A program made the position numbers and the translations under genes. The notes below the pieces were generated by a model. The model did not search any database and was not told the origin of the DNA. It saw nothing but the letters and a program-made list of their open reading frames with translations. From Amanita rubescens (taxonomy: Eukaryota > Basidiomycota > Agaricomycetes > Agaricales > Amanitaceae): a DNA stretch of 64,000 nt. Numbering within the stretch: the first letter of the stretch is position 1; each line of letters begins with the position of its first letter. The stretch spans positions 30,509 to 94,508 of the forward strand of contig WION01000209.1 in the NCBI GenBank assembly GCA_015039365.1, in the 5' to 3' direction. Shown here one piece after another: positions 22,769-33,691 of the stretch.

Positions 22769-23012
22769 GATCTGGGCAGACCTTGAATATGCTCGGCGTC
22801 TGCAGCGGGAAGAAATTTTACGTGGTCGACGTGCTTGGGCAATGTGCTTCAACAAGCTATTGACCGGGAAGAACAAGTTCGAGAAGCGAGGAGAATTCAA
22901 GCAACGAGGGTTGCTGAGGAAGCAATTCGGAGACGGGCTGAGGAGTGTCGTCACGCTGCTGAAGTACAGCAACGCGCACGGGAAGAGCATGGAAGCTGGT
23001 GCATTATAATGT
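22769..23012 (+). pseudogene. Orphan 3' tail of RBR gene A
   Basis: From GGGCAGACCTTGAATATGC onwards this stretch matches the last about 300 bases of gene A (from about 19017), including the CaaX end WCIIM and the following TGA, with several small deletions that break the frame. Nothing of the upstream gene is present. It marks the left junction of the tandem duplication that produced gene C, and it continues without a break into the duplicated intergenic region. Confidence 0.85.
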
Positions 23013-23469
23013 GAGCAAATCTTTGTGTGATACCTGTTGTATTTTGCACGATAGTACTAGTAGGGGGTATATATAGTACATTAGTCATTACCGTGAGAAT
23101 CCCGAATATGAACCTTTTGGTTTTAACTTTATCACACCCGGCATTATGAATCACTTTCAAATCTGCTCAAGTACTTATCAATAACGGTAGCAGGCTTCAG
23201 GTACGGAGAATATTCTCTAGAACTAGGAATGCCAACATCGGTGGGTGCCTAGTCAAGAACGAATTCAATGGGAGAAGGACCTTATCTCCAGTAGGCAGGT
23301 ATACGATAAGCCTAACACAGCCTTAATGGCTATTCAGCGCCAGCAATGTTAACATTTATAGGAATTAGACGCCCGGTTATTACGTACATCGATACCGCCG
23401 CTCAGCTCGTGATCTACTACACCGTAATCGCATCGTGCCAATCCTAGTTGTCACCCGTGTCCACCGACC

Positions 23470-26279
23470 ATGACAAGGGCCCGCGCGACGAGCAATTGGA
23501 AGAATGATCGCGTATGCAGATACTTTGGTACAACGGAAGGCTGTAAATACGGCGATAAGTGTTGGTTCGCCCATGCGATAGAGGTCAGTAGCGATTTGCA
23601 GTGCAACCTCTACAGCTATAGTTTGATGTTTCTCTTCCAGAGCTCTCCGTTTACCAGGATCTCCTCTTCATCCCAGGGTGTTTCGTCTTCCCAGCGTAAT
23701 CCGTCTGGTGCCTCGACCAGCGCAACTGTAGGAGCCGAAGAGCGTAGGTCAAAGACCGACGATAACAATGCCTCCACGATGTCGGAGAAGCAGACTCCTT
23801 GTCGATTCTTCCTTCAGGGAGATTGTAGGAATGGGAATCTATGTCGAAGGAGTCACGACTCATTGGAACACACGACGGTCAGGATCCGACGTCGATCACG
23901 ATGTCAACTTGTAAGCTAATATAAGGACAGCAAGAAATCATAAAGAGGGAAGCGGAGACCACCATTCAGCAGATCGTCTTCGAAGAGTCGACTCTCGTTA
24001 CGTGCGACGCAGGCATGCAAGTGCGGCACATCGTATGCGGTTTCGATTGTCATTATATTACCATCAAGAATCTCCCACAAAACGCTAACCGTGCGGAAGT
24101 CGAAGCCCTCTTCATTCAGCGAGGTGTAAGCTCTTCCCGGTTCTACGTCGTCAACATGCGTACTTTGAATTATAAAGTTGAAGCCAAAGTTTTTGTGGAT
24201 GCCAACATCGGCGACTCGAGGCTTGCTGCCGTTCTTAACGGGAGGGCGTTCAGAGGCGAAGAAATTCTGGACATTGCTCTTGACGACGATTGGGGCCCGA
24301 GTAAAATGGCCTCATCACGTAGCGTCACTGTGCTCAGGGTGTCATGGAAACTCCCCTCAGCGACGTATTTGGTTCACTGTCGTAGCAAGTCGCACACACA
24401 AAAGATTATTGACGTGCTACACGGCGCCATTCGTCATGGCCAACGGATTCAAGCCGTGGCCGGAAGACGATATTTTCGTGGATATGACAGATCGGTGATG
24501 GTCTCAGGTCTACCTGTGGGCGCGTCGCTTGACGTGGAGGAAAATAACTGTTGCATGGTCATAGATGTTACTTCACCCACTTTCAATGTCGAGGAAGTCG
24601 AGCTCGATCTCAAACTCGCCATGGAGGAAATGATCGGTTACCAAACGTATGAAGTTGGCTCAACGCTTTCTAACATGGAAGTTCGTGTGCAATTTGACTC
24701 ATGGGCCAATGCCAAACGGGCATATGATAGGCTGACACAGCCACTAAAGCCCAAGTATCCAAACTTCGATCTTCAGTTACCACCAGGGCGATTCGAATAC
24801 ACCATCAAGATACCTCTCTCCCGGTACCGCGCCCAGGAAGCCCGCTGGAACTCACTTTGTCAAAGGCCTGATAGGGCAGCAAAAGCCGCATTCTTAAACA
24901 TCGAGGAAAACACAAACCACGCCGTGACACTTGTTCGTGTCCACGGGGAAGACAAGAAGGAGGTTGGACAATTAAAAGTGCGGGTCGAGAATCTAGTCGC
25001 GGGCGAAACGTTGGATGCGTCCTTATGGCATAGATCATTCATGTCCGCATCTGGGCGACGCATGCTCAATGAAATCGGTAACCGGAGCAAAGCCTACGTA
25101 CGATGCGATTGGAAAACGAAATCTTTGAAACTTTATGCTAATCGTCGTACGAAAGGCAATGCTTTGAAATTGCTTAAAGAAAGGGTGGAACTTTTAAACA
25201 ATTCAGAATTTTCAGTCAACCTCGATCGAGATGCGGCGAGTTTTTTCTTGCGCAGAGGAGTGACTGCACTGAAGCAGGAATTGGGAGATGATGCAGTGAC
25301 GCTCCAGCTAACGTCACCCGCCCGATTGGTCGTCCGTGGCGGTGAAACAGCCCACCGTATCGTCGAACAACTTTTGGAGGAATCTCGAATAAGTTTCCAG
25401 CCTCATACAACAAACGGAGAAAATATATGCCCTGTCTGCTTTGACGAACCGTCTTCTCCCGTGCTACTTGGTTGCAAACATGTCTATTGCACTGAATGCG
25501 TTCGACATTTCCTCTCTTCCGCTTCCGAAAGGAAGCAATTCCCTCTCGTTTGCGCGGGTAACGACGATAAGTGCAAAGTGCCGATCGCGATCCCTGTGAT
25601 CCAGAGGTTCCTTTCTCAGCAACAGTTGGATGAACTCTTCGAGGCGGCCGCTACGAGTTACATCGAGAAACACCCTGGCCGATTCCAGTATTGTAAGACG
25701 GCTGATTGCAAGCAAGTGTATCAACGAGGGAAGACGGCGCGTCCGTGCCCTTCCTGCCTCATGAGCATTTGTACAATGTGTTATAAGGAGGAACACGACG
25801 ACATGACTTGCGCCGAACGAGAACTTCTGGACAATCGCGTGGAACAAGAACGTCGGAACGAACAATGGGCTTCAACCTCTGGTGCGAAGCATTGTCCAAG
25901 ATGTCGCGTATTTGTACAGAAAACGGAAGGCTGCAACCATATGGAGTGTCGTTGTGGGGTACATTTTTGTTGGATTTGTTTACAGGTGTTCGACCGCCAG
26001 CTCATCTATGAACATATGCGGTCAGAACATGGGGGTATCGACACTCCCGACGTCCCGGGAGCGGACCAACCGCAGCGTGTAAACCAGCAGATCGAGGCGG
26101 ACTGTGACTTTGCTCGGCGTATACAACAGGAAGCTCGTCGTCGACATCTCGGCATGGGAATTAGGCAGCTTCAGCAAGCCCTTCGCGAAGATGAAGGACG
26201 GGTTCGGGAAGAGAGGGGACGGGTGGAAGAGCAGCGACGTACACGGGAAGGGCGCAGAGGTTGGTGCGTTATAATGTGA
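23470..26279 (+). CDS. RBR gene C: CCCH zinc-finger, RRM-like, RBR E3 ligase with CaaX end
   Basis: Exons are 23470-23583, 23641-23877 and 23931-26279, giving about 899 residues. The third-exon acceptor (GACAG then CAAGAA) is conserved in A, B and C and keeps the frame. CCCH fingers: CRYFGTTEGCKYGDKCWFAH and CRFFLQGDCRNGNLCRRSH. The RRM-like unit reads YITIKNLPQNANRAEVEAL. A second unit absent from A (from about 24360 to 24600) contains RSVMVSGLPVGASLDVEEN. RING1 starts CPVCFDEPSSPVLLGCKH; the IBR contains YCKTADCKQVY; RING2 reads CPRCRVFVQKTEGCNHMEC, with the catalytic Cys at about residue 785. The end is GWCVIM, a CaaX box with Met in the last place, usually read by farnesyltransferase. This is the only complete member of the B/C pair. 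Probable membrane-tethered, RNA-binding E3 ligase; its substrate cannot be read from the sequence. Confidence 0.9.
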
Positions 26280-26486
26280 TTATACCAACGCGCGGTGATT
26301 TGTTTGTATGATACTTTGGATTTTGTATTCTTTGAACACGAACTTTTTCTACTAGTCGATATCGTCTAACGCAGCTCTTCGACTGGTCCGGATTTATTAC
26401 AATCGAGACTGCAGTCCCCGATGCGACACGCCATAAGCGGAAGCTCCAAAGGTCGATTTCAAAAGTGGCTGACCCCTGTCTGCACA

Positions 26487-26494
26487 TATATAAA
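26487..26494 (+). promoter_or_regulatory. TATA box (TATATAAA) of the acidic-protein gene
   Basis: TATATAAA lies about 155 bp upstream of the ATG at 26649. The leader between is unstructured and contains ACACAC and CCTATAACAC repeats just before the start codon. Confidence 0.6.
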
Positions 26495-26648
26495 CGACAG
26501 AGTAGGCGCTCCACCGCTCTTTCTTCACCTAAACCGCACTCCCCTCGTTGATATCAGGCATATCAGCTCCTAGCGTTTATAACGTTGCATTTGCACACAC
26601 ATACACGCATATAACAAACCTATAACACACACACCTATAACACCCACG

Positions 26649-27275
26649 ATGAACACCATCATCATTCACCGTTCTATTCCTCGCCCGTACACTTCCCGTG
26701 ACGAATACATGGAGACGTTGTACGAGGCGGTGGATGTCCTCCTTATGCCCATCTGGTCATCAGGATTCAAACCGACTCCCTGGTGGGTCGGAGAAGGTGC
26801 GTCTTCACAAAAATTGGAGACGATTGTAGAGGAGGTGGTTGACACTGTAGCCGTTGTCGTCGATGGCGACACGACTGAAGTGGAAGACGATGATGTGACG
26901 GTCGTTGACCCTGAAGAGGATCGCGGTGAGTTTATCCTTGACGAAATCAATGTTGACGAGCAATTTGAGTGGGCCGAGCGTATGGCGGTTGAAGATGAGG
27001 ACGACGAGGATTGGGTTATCGACACCTATGCAAAGGGATGGCGCAACACAATCTATGAAGAAGACGACGACAGATCTGTTTATTCTCAAGACAGCTTTGT
27101 CGAAGAAGACGATGACAGGTCAGTATACTCGCAGGATAGCTTTGTCGAGCCGGAGGAAGAGGAGCCCCAGCCGCCAAGACGCCTAACCGGCGAAGCCCTT
27201 GCAAAGGTGATGAAATTCATGACAAAGTCGTCACATATGGCGAGAAGACGCAGAATACGCCGCCTAGGTTTGTGA
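26649..27275 (+). CDS. Acidic protein with an internal 15-residue tandem repeat, unknown function
   Basis: A single-exon frame of 208 residues that begins after a clear TATA box and a CCACGATG start context. The N-terminal 60 residues are mixed and moderately hydrophobic (YEAVDVLLMPIWSSGF). The middle is strongly acidic (TEVEDDDVTVVDPEEDRG). The segment EEDDDRSVYSQDSFV occurs twice in a row at about residues 138-167. The C-terminus is basic (MARRRRIRRLGL). No signal peptide or known domain is visible. The paired SVYSQDSFV units could be short linear motifs or phosphorylation sites, which is inference. The strength of the promoter signals argues that it is a real gene. Confidence 0.65.
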   Translation: MNTIIIHRSIPRPYTSRDEYMETLYEAVDVLLMPIWSSGFKPTPWWVGEGASSQKLETIVEEVVDTVAVVVDGDTTEVEDDDVTVVDPEEDRGEFILDEINVDEQFEWAERMAVEDEDDEDWVIDTYAKGWRNTIYEEDDDRSVYSQDSFVEEDDDRSVYSQDSFVEPEEEEPQPPRRLTGEALAKVMKFMTKSSHMARRRRIRRLGL

Positions 27276-27647
27276 ATAACGGTAGAGTGGATTCCAGAGC
27301 TCGATATTTTTCTTCGTTTTCTCCTCCATTGTGAGTTGAGTTTTCTTTCTAGGCGTCAACTTGCAATTGCCCTGCCGTCGCCCGCCCCGTTCGCCCGTCG
27401 CGCCCCCGCACAAGACCGCTCGCCCAACGGATGATGATGGATGGGTTACAAGGTGAGTTTCCCGGGGATGGGGAGGAAGGCTTGCCTTTCTCTCCTCGTG
27501 CTTCCCTTGCCGTGGGCCCCGGGCTTAAGACCCACCGTGGTCGAACTAAGAGCACGAAATTTCTCTTTTATTTCCTGTTTCGGATTACCTGTCTTGATTG
27601 CCTTTTTTAGTAACTCAGTTCTCCCCTTCCTCCCACAAACGCGAAAA

Positions 27648-29052
27648 ATGTCCAAGCGTCCGTCGCCGCCTACGGGCTTCTCGCATGGCGCCGGAGGCCT
27701 CATCAAGCGCGCAAAGTCTGGTGAACAACAATCTAACCAGCTCATAATCTCTTCTGCCGGCGACGACAAAAAAGGCCTCATTCGGACCGTCCAACGGACG
27801 AGCAATTTGGAAGCTCCCATCATCAGCTTGTCTGGTGCCCACTCGGTTCGTCGTCATCCATTTCTGAGTCAAAGAACAACCTCAACTCTAGCGTGTCACA
27901 GGCAGAAATTCTGAGTTGTCGGTTCGACCCAACGGGACAGAACATTGCCGCTTGTTCAGCAGACAGAAGCATCTGTGGGTCTTCTTTTACCTTGCAAAGC
28001 TCATTTCCAAATATTTTGTGATTCACAGCCTTTTGGCGGACGTACCCTCCCAACACAAACTACGGACTACTCCAAAGCCACGCCAAAGCGCCCATCATCG
28101 ACCTCCAATGGTCACTCTGCTCACCGCACATTTTCTCCGTCGCCGCAGACCACACTCTATCCATCACGGACGTTACCACAGGCCAGCGCGTTCGCCGGAT
28201 CTGGGCCCACCGTGAGATCATCAACGCGGTGGACAGGAGCCTCGCAGCGGGCGGAGGGATGGGGACCGAGCTGGTCGCTACAGCATCTGACGATAAAACG
28301 GTGAAAGTGTGGGATGCGGGAGAGGATGGGGGTAAAGTCCCCGTTGCGACGTTCGAGGTTGGATGTCCAGCCACGGCGGTGTGTTGGAGTGCAGATGGGA
28401 CAAACTTGTACGTCGGCGCGTTGGATAACGAGATTCACGTACGTTTTCCGACTTTATTCTTTCTTTTTTCCTTGCGCTTATGCATATATGCTTAGGTCTA
28501 CGATATGCGGAAAAACGCTCAAGTGTACACTTTGATTGGGCATGGCGATACGCCCACTTCCCTAGCATTGTCTCCCAATGGATCGTTCCTTCTTTCTCCA
28601 TCTTTTTCATCCCAAACTATTATTCACGACGTACGGCCCTTCTCGCCCTCACCAACGCGCATACATCGCGTCTTGCAGGGTGCACCTGCAGGATTCGAGA
28701 ACACGCTGTTGCGGGGAGCATGGAGTAAGGATGATGGCGGGCAGCGTGTTGCCGTAGGAGGTGCAGACCGGATGGTATGCATATGGGAAGTGGAGAGCGG
28801 AAAAATCTCGTACAAGGTACGCTGACTGGATCGTTGAACCGGCTCGGTGGTGTTGACGATCTCGTGTGATAGTTGCCGGGTCATAAAGGAACGGTTACGT
28901 CGGTCGACTTTCATCCAAAAGAACCCATCAGTGCGTCTCGTCTTTCCCTTTTTTGCCCCTGTTGTCACTTACGCTTGAACGTTGCAGTTCTTACTGCAAG
29001 CAAAGATGGGACAATGTTACTGGGAGAAATAGATTCAAGTATAAGCATCTAG
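27648..29052 (+). CDS. SNRNP40: U5 snRNP 40-kDa protein (WD40, SNRNP40 / Cwf17-like)
   Basis: Six exons: 27648-27845, 27902-27974, 28029-28438, 28496-28816, 28873-28930 and 28988-29052, all with GT-AG borders and matching phases. The N-terminus MSKRPSPP ... GGLIKRAK is typical of the family. WD40 blades follow: GAHSAEILSCRFDPTGQNIA, SFWRTYPPNTNYG, HAKAPIIDLQWS, SVAADHTLSITDVTTGQRVR, VATASDDKTVKVWDAGED, VYDMRKNAQVYTLIGHGD, VAVGGADRMVCIWEVESGK and LPGHKGTVTSVDFHPKEP. The seven-bladed propeller is a scaffold in the U5 snRNP and spliceosome, acting in the nucleus. Length (about 370 residues) fits the family. A different WD40 protein is possible but less likely given the N-terminus. Confidence 0.9.
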
Positions 29053-29270
29053 ACGTGTCCCGTTGTGCCAAGGTTGATTCCTTGTTGCGCATCTCTGCAT
29101 CTCCTATTTTGGCGTTAATGTTGTTGTATCATATGAACCTCCAATAAAAGATCACCGTCACAAGTTCAATGTAAATCGGCCAGGAAAGCAAGGGGAGAAC
29201 AGTAACTTTGACACATTCGACGAATTTACTGTACAACACTTGCCCACCCAGCCGTTGTTGACTGTGCTAC

Positions 29271-32200
29271 CTACTTTTTACAAACCTGTTTGTGAACTTT
29301 CCAATCCGCCTTTTGGCAAGTAGCAGAACAGTAATTAACGTTCTTGCATGCCCCGCACTTCAACAACTTTGGTTTTCCAGGGCCATGGCATTTGGCACAT
29401 GCGTCATTATCCTTCTGAACCCCACGGCCTCTCCGGAACATATCCATCAGGTCCGCACCAATGGTATCAGTGAAGGGCACAGCAAAGAGAGGGCTGATCG
29501 CAGCGCGTGTAACGTAAGGTGCAAACACTTTCCAACTCTTCTTCTGGGTAAACGATCCGAGATTTTTACCCCTACCGCAGGTACACAACGGAGATTGAGT
29601 AATCACTTCCGAGACGGGGATGCCTCTTGACAAATACTCGCAATTAGCGGTATGAGACCACTTTCGGCACCGCTCGGTATATGCAGGGAGAAGATGTTTC
29701 CACGCCTTGACTTCGTCGGGTTCGGTAAACACCTGCATCAACCCCCCTTTGCCCAACCTCTCGATAGCATTGAAAAGACGCGACACGACATCATCGTTCA
29801 GAGGAAGAACGCAAGCGTCTAGTACTACCGTATGAGATGCCAAGTCTAGGCATACACCATTGACGAAGATCAAAGTGTAGCCTCCTCCGCTCTCGGGATT
29901 CGCCAAGCCAAAGACGGAATGCCTTTCTTGTTCCAAACCACAACTGTTGATAAGGAGGTGCTGAATACTCTGCTTCACGCGCGTGGTAACGTCTAGGTCC
30001 GAAGCGGTGAGCGTACCCTCGTTTTCAGCTTTGCAAAGGTGGCGTTCGCGATCAGAATAAGACATGCCGATGTGACTCGGCAAAAACGAAAGTCTATCTG
30101 GAGAAGAGAGATCGAGTACTGGAAGCCGTTCCAGGTCTACGTAGTGAATGTTCCATAGGCTCAGGGTCTTGTCTTGCTGTATGATGGGGAACGGCTTGAG
30201 CGAGATTCCAAGTTTTTCCAGAGGGCCCGAAATCTTGACGTCAATCTATAATAGTATTAAATTTCTTCGTAAAAGATGCACGCGTGCACTTACTTCGACG
30301 TAAGATGACTTCCTTGCGATTCGAGTTTTAGAATTCGTCGAATCGATGGAAAACGGATATACAATGTTCTGTAAATGACTTCCGATAGAGATCTGCACGA
30401 CTCGGGGTGAGATTTGACTAACGGAGACCGTAGCCCCGTTAGCCAAGGAAGCTTTTGCTTTCATGCCCTGAATGTTGGCGCGTCCCGTGAGGCATGTCAC
30501 TCTGCTATCCAAAGTGATCTTGACCGGGTCACATAATGGTTGCACTTCTTGAGCCGTGGGCCGAAAGAACGATAGATTTCGCAGCTTTTGGAGTTCACCA
30601 GGATTTCCGGGACGCTCAGAGGTAATATGAACATGCCTTCGATCCGTAATATCCGCAGAAAACAGATTCAGGTAGGGTCCTAAGTCCATAGCAAGCTGGA
30701 GCGCCAGAAGTGGATTGCAACGAATTGCTACGGTCGCTTTCCAGTGAGATCCCTCAATTCCCAGAATCCAAGAAGGGGCATAGAATGTGAAAATGGCAGG
30801 AGATGAACCTTGAAAACCTTCGGGATCTTCTTCAAAAGTAACCTTAGGTTCTTGAGAGGAGTCCTTGCTATATTCAGCTTTTATCTTTCCCCAGAAAGAT
30901 TGATAGTGTTGGAAATAGTTATGAGCAGTCCCCATGAGAGAGCAATATAGGATCGGAGTTCCGACCTCGTTCGCTTTGTACTTTTCGAGTATATCAAAGC
31001 TCCTCCTCGGGACCTGGAGAGTTATGCAAACGACAGGGGGTACATTTTCCCACTTCTTCAAAGGCCCATCTTTTACGTCTGCATAAATTTCTGGCGTAAA
31101 GGGATGAAAAGAAATCACGTCAAGAAGGTGGAGGTTACAAAATAGGTCTTGGAGGTTGTTAGATCCCAGAACAAGCTTACGATCACAGAAGATAAGGTTG
31201 TGTAAATGATCCATGAAATCTTCCCAGTTGACATCAACTCTGTCCTTCATGAGTCGTAAAACATAGGCAAAAGTGAACCTGCTGTAGTGGAGTAATGTAA
31301 ACTTCTCCATGTCCTGCAATGAAAAGGGAAACAGGGCGCCCGCGTTTTCGTCGGAGAACATCTTCAAATAAACCCCGTGAAAAAAGACCGCGAGTTGTCG
31401 TTCATCAAACTTTAAGCGCCTGCCGGATTGAGCCTTTTCCCTGACAGCTATCGAGTCAGATAAAGACCCGATCCTCCAGGACATATGTTCGTGAAATTGT
31501 TGCCAAGAAGAAATTATCTCGTGGACATTGGAGTGGCTTGTAAAGTTTGACAGGTAAGGAACTGGAACTAGGTCGAGAATCATGGACAGCACAGATATAT
31601 CTCCGCATAACAATGCGAGGAAGCCATCTCGAGTCATATCATCCTTGTAGGAGGGGCGTAATGTGTTGGTGAAAATGATAGATGAGGGTTTTGTCTGCAT
31701 CAAAGGCCTGCAAGGAATTAGGATATTTAACAAGCCCATGTGATCCGTGAGATTAGATGTGTCGATGACATCAAATTGCAGAGGCGCACGGTTCGAGGTG
31801 CTTTCTACGTAATCACCTCCATCCAACTTCATCAAGGCAGAGCTCCAAGGCCCAGCATACAATCCAGGATAAACGGAGGAATTGGTCGCGCAATGATGTA
31901 ATGCGCGACAGCATGCGATAACATCACCAACCAAAAACCTGATCGTCAGGGAGCATCGCTCCCCTAGACGTTTATTGAAAGCGATGCACCATGATTTGAA
32001 TTCTCCGACTGCACCCTTGACGAGACCGGAGATAGTGACGCTTTTATTCGACCGTGCAAAGGTTTCCGCGAGGTGGAAAGAAAGAATAGGATCGGATCCG
32101 TAATGGAGTGCGAACCCTTTTCCCATAACAGAGTATGCGAATGTAGGATTGATTTCATTCGCCTTGGCCACTTTGTCCTGTTCATCAAAGGTAACGCCCG

Positions 32201-32971
32201 TCTCCCAATAACGTCGAAATTGCTTTGGTCCAATATCCGTCATATCATTCCAAAGCGGACCGGCAGAGCGTAATGAAACCATGTTAACTCCAATGTCAGC
32301 GCCACTACTATCCTTGGCGCGGCTGCACTCGCGGAACTCGGCACGTAACGAATCCATTTCATCCTTAGAAAAGTCCTTTGTCCCGAGATATAACACCCAT
32401 TGCTTACGAATCGTAGACAACGAATGCAGGGATGAAAATCGGAGAAAGGTGCCGTATTTGCTATTATTCCATGTGGCGATGTCAGGAGATAGGTCCACGA
32501 GAATCCGACATTGTTTAAAAAGCATGTCAAGTGTCCCTCGATCGACGAAGAAGTGATAGTAAAGATTCCATATTCGCTGGACGTATTCATCGATCCGCTC
32601 CGATGGGAGATCGGCGAGAAGCGTATAAAGTAAAATATTTCGAGCTAATACGGGAATAAGTTCTTCAGCACAACCGTCGAGCAAAGCTGACAGACCTAAT
32701 ATGGCTGGATCAATATCACAACACGTGAAGTCGAGGGGCCTCGATGCTGAATAAAAGTTTTTACTACGAAATCATAACACGCAAAAGATCGCCACTCACG
32801 TGCGCCCAAATCAGCGTATGCGGTATACAATACATTTCTAACGTCGCCACAACCAAGCAATAAGATGTCCGCAGGTTGCTCTGGTGGCAGCTCGCTTGTA
32901 AGGCACACCGCTGTTGTGTTGCCAATCGGATAAAAGAAGATGGTCTTTGGCCAAAGGACGAGATGAGCCAT
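29271..32971 (-). CDS. DUF4470 and MYND zinc-finger protein, copy 1
   Basis: Minus-strand exons are 32971-32800, 32746-32696, 32644-30294 and 30245-29271, about 1,180 residues. The N-terminus holds the DUF4470 signature (PADILLLGCGDVRNVLYTAY, then RPLDFTCCDIDPAILARN). The long middle is conserved with copy 2. The C-terminus is a MYND zinc finger: CAKCHGPGKP, CGACKNVNYCSATC, then DWKVHKQVC. MYND domains bind proline-rich partner peptides and zinc; the enzymatic or structural role of DUF4470-MYND proteins in fungi is not known. The start is the first ATG before the DUF4470 block. Copy 2 lies directly upstream in the same direction, and a dead third copy is at 46190-47566. I see no signal peptide or membrane segment. 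Confidence 0.9.
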
Positions 32972-33691
32972 TGTCCCGGTCGAATCAGGAATGGGAGCTG
33001 AAGCTGTTTATGATGGCAATGGGGTTTTGAGACTTCTACTGTAGTGGCTTGAAGGCGTAAGAGGAGGGCAGTACGACACAGGGACGTTTAACTTGAATCC
33101 GCAGCAGTACTTGTAGGCGCGCACATGAGGTTTTGTCATTTTAGGTTCATGGAGAAGCACACGGCACTGTTTTGGGGGTTGAACGTGTCCCTCAGGCTTA
33201 TATATATAAAACACGAGGCAACAGAACGAAGCATCGAATTTGCTGTATAACGCCGTCATGAATTTCCCAAGCTCAGCAACCGTCTTGAATATATTGAAAT
33301 TCCGAACCTTCCTGCAACCTTGCAAATGTTAATCCACTCGTGATGGGAAGGGATGAGTAAATACTCACTAATAGCGTCAGAGCTTAAATAAAGCTCAAGG
33401 TGTGGGCAAGTATTGGCGTACGGCCCGTTAGGATGACTCGAAGACTCCTTCTAGAGGATGCTAGATCGCATTATTCGGTGTACGGGCCTGGCGCCGATCC
33501 ATTCGTGTCTTCATTGCCCCGAATCAATTGTTGCGCATCTCCTGGTTAAGTAATGTAATGCTGTATCACTATCATACGAACCTCCAAATCTTTGAACTGT
33601 CACATGTCACGGTAAGAAGACGTTCGAATTTACTGTACAACACTTCTTGCCAACGGGCCCAGCCGTTAACTACGCTACGTACTTGTCTATT

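Noticed and set aside
33008..33325. A 105-codon minus-strand frame upstream of MYND copy 1
   Set aside because: The corresponding flank of MYND copy 2 is related but not open, so the frame is not conserved between duplicates. It is more likely promoter sequence.
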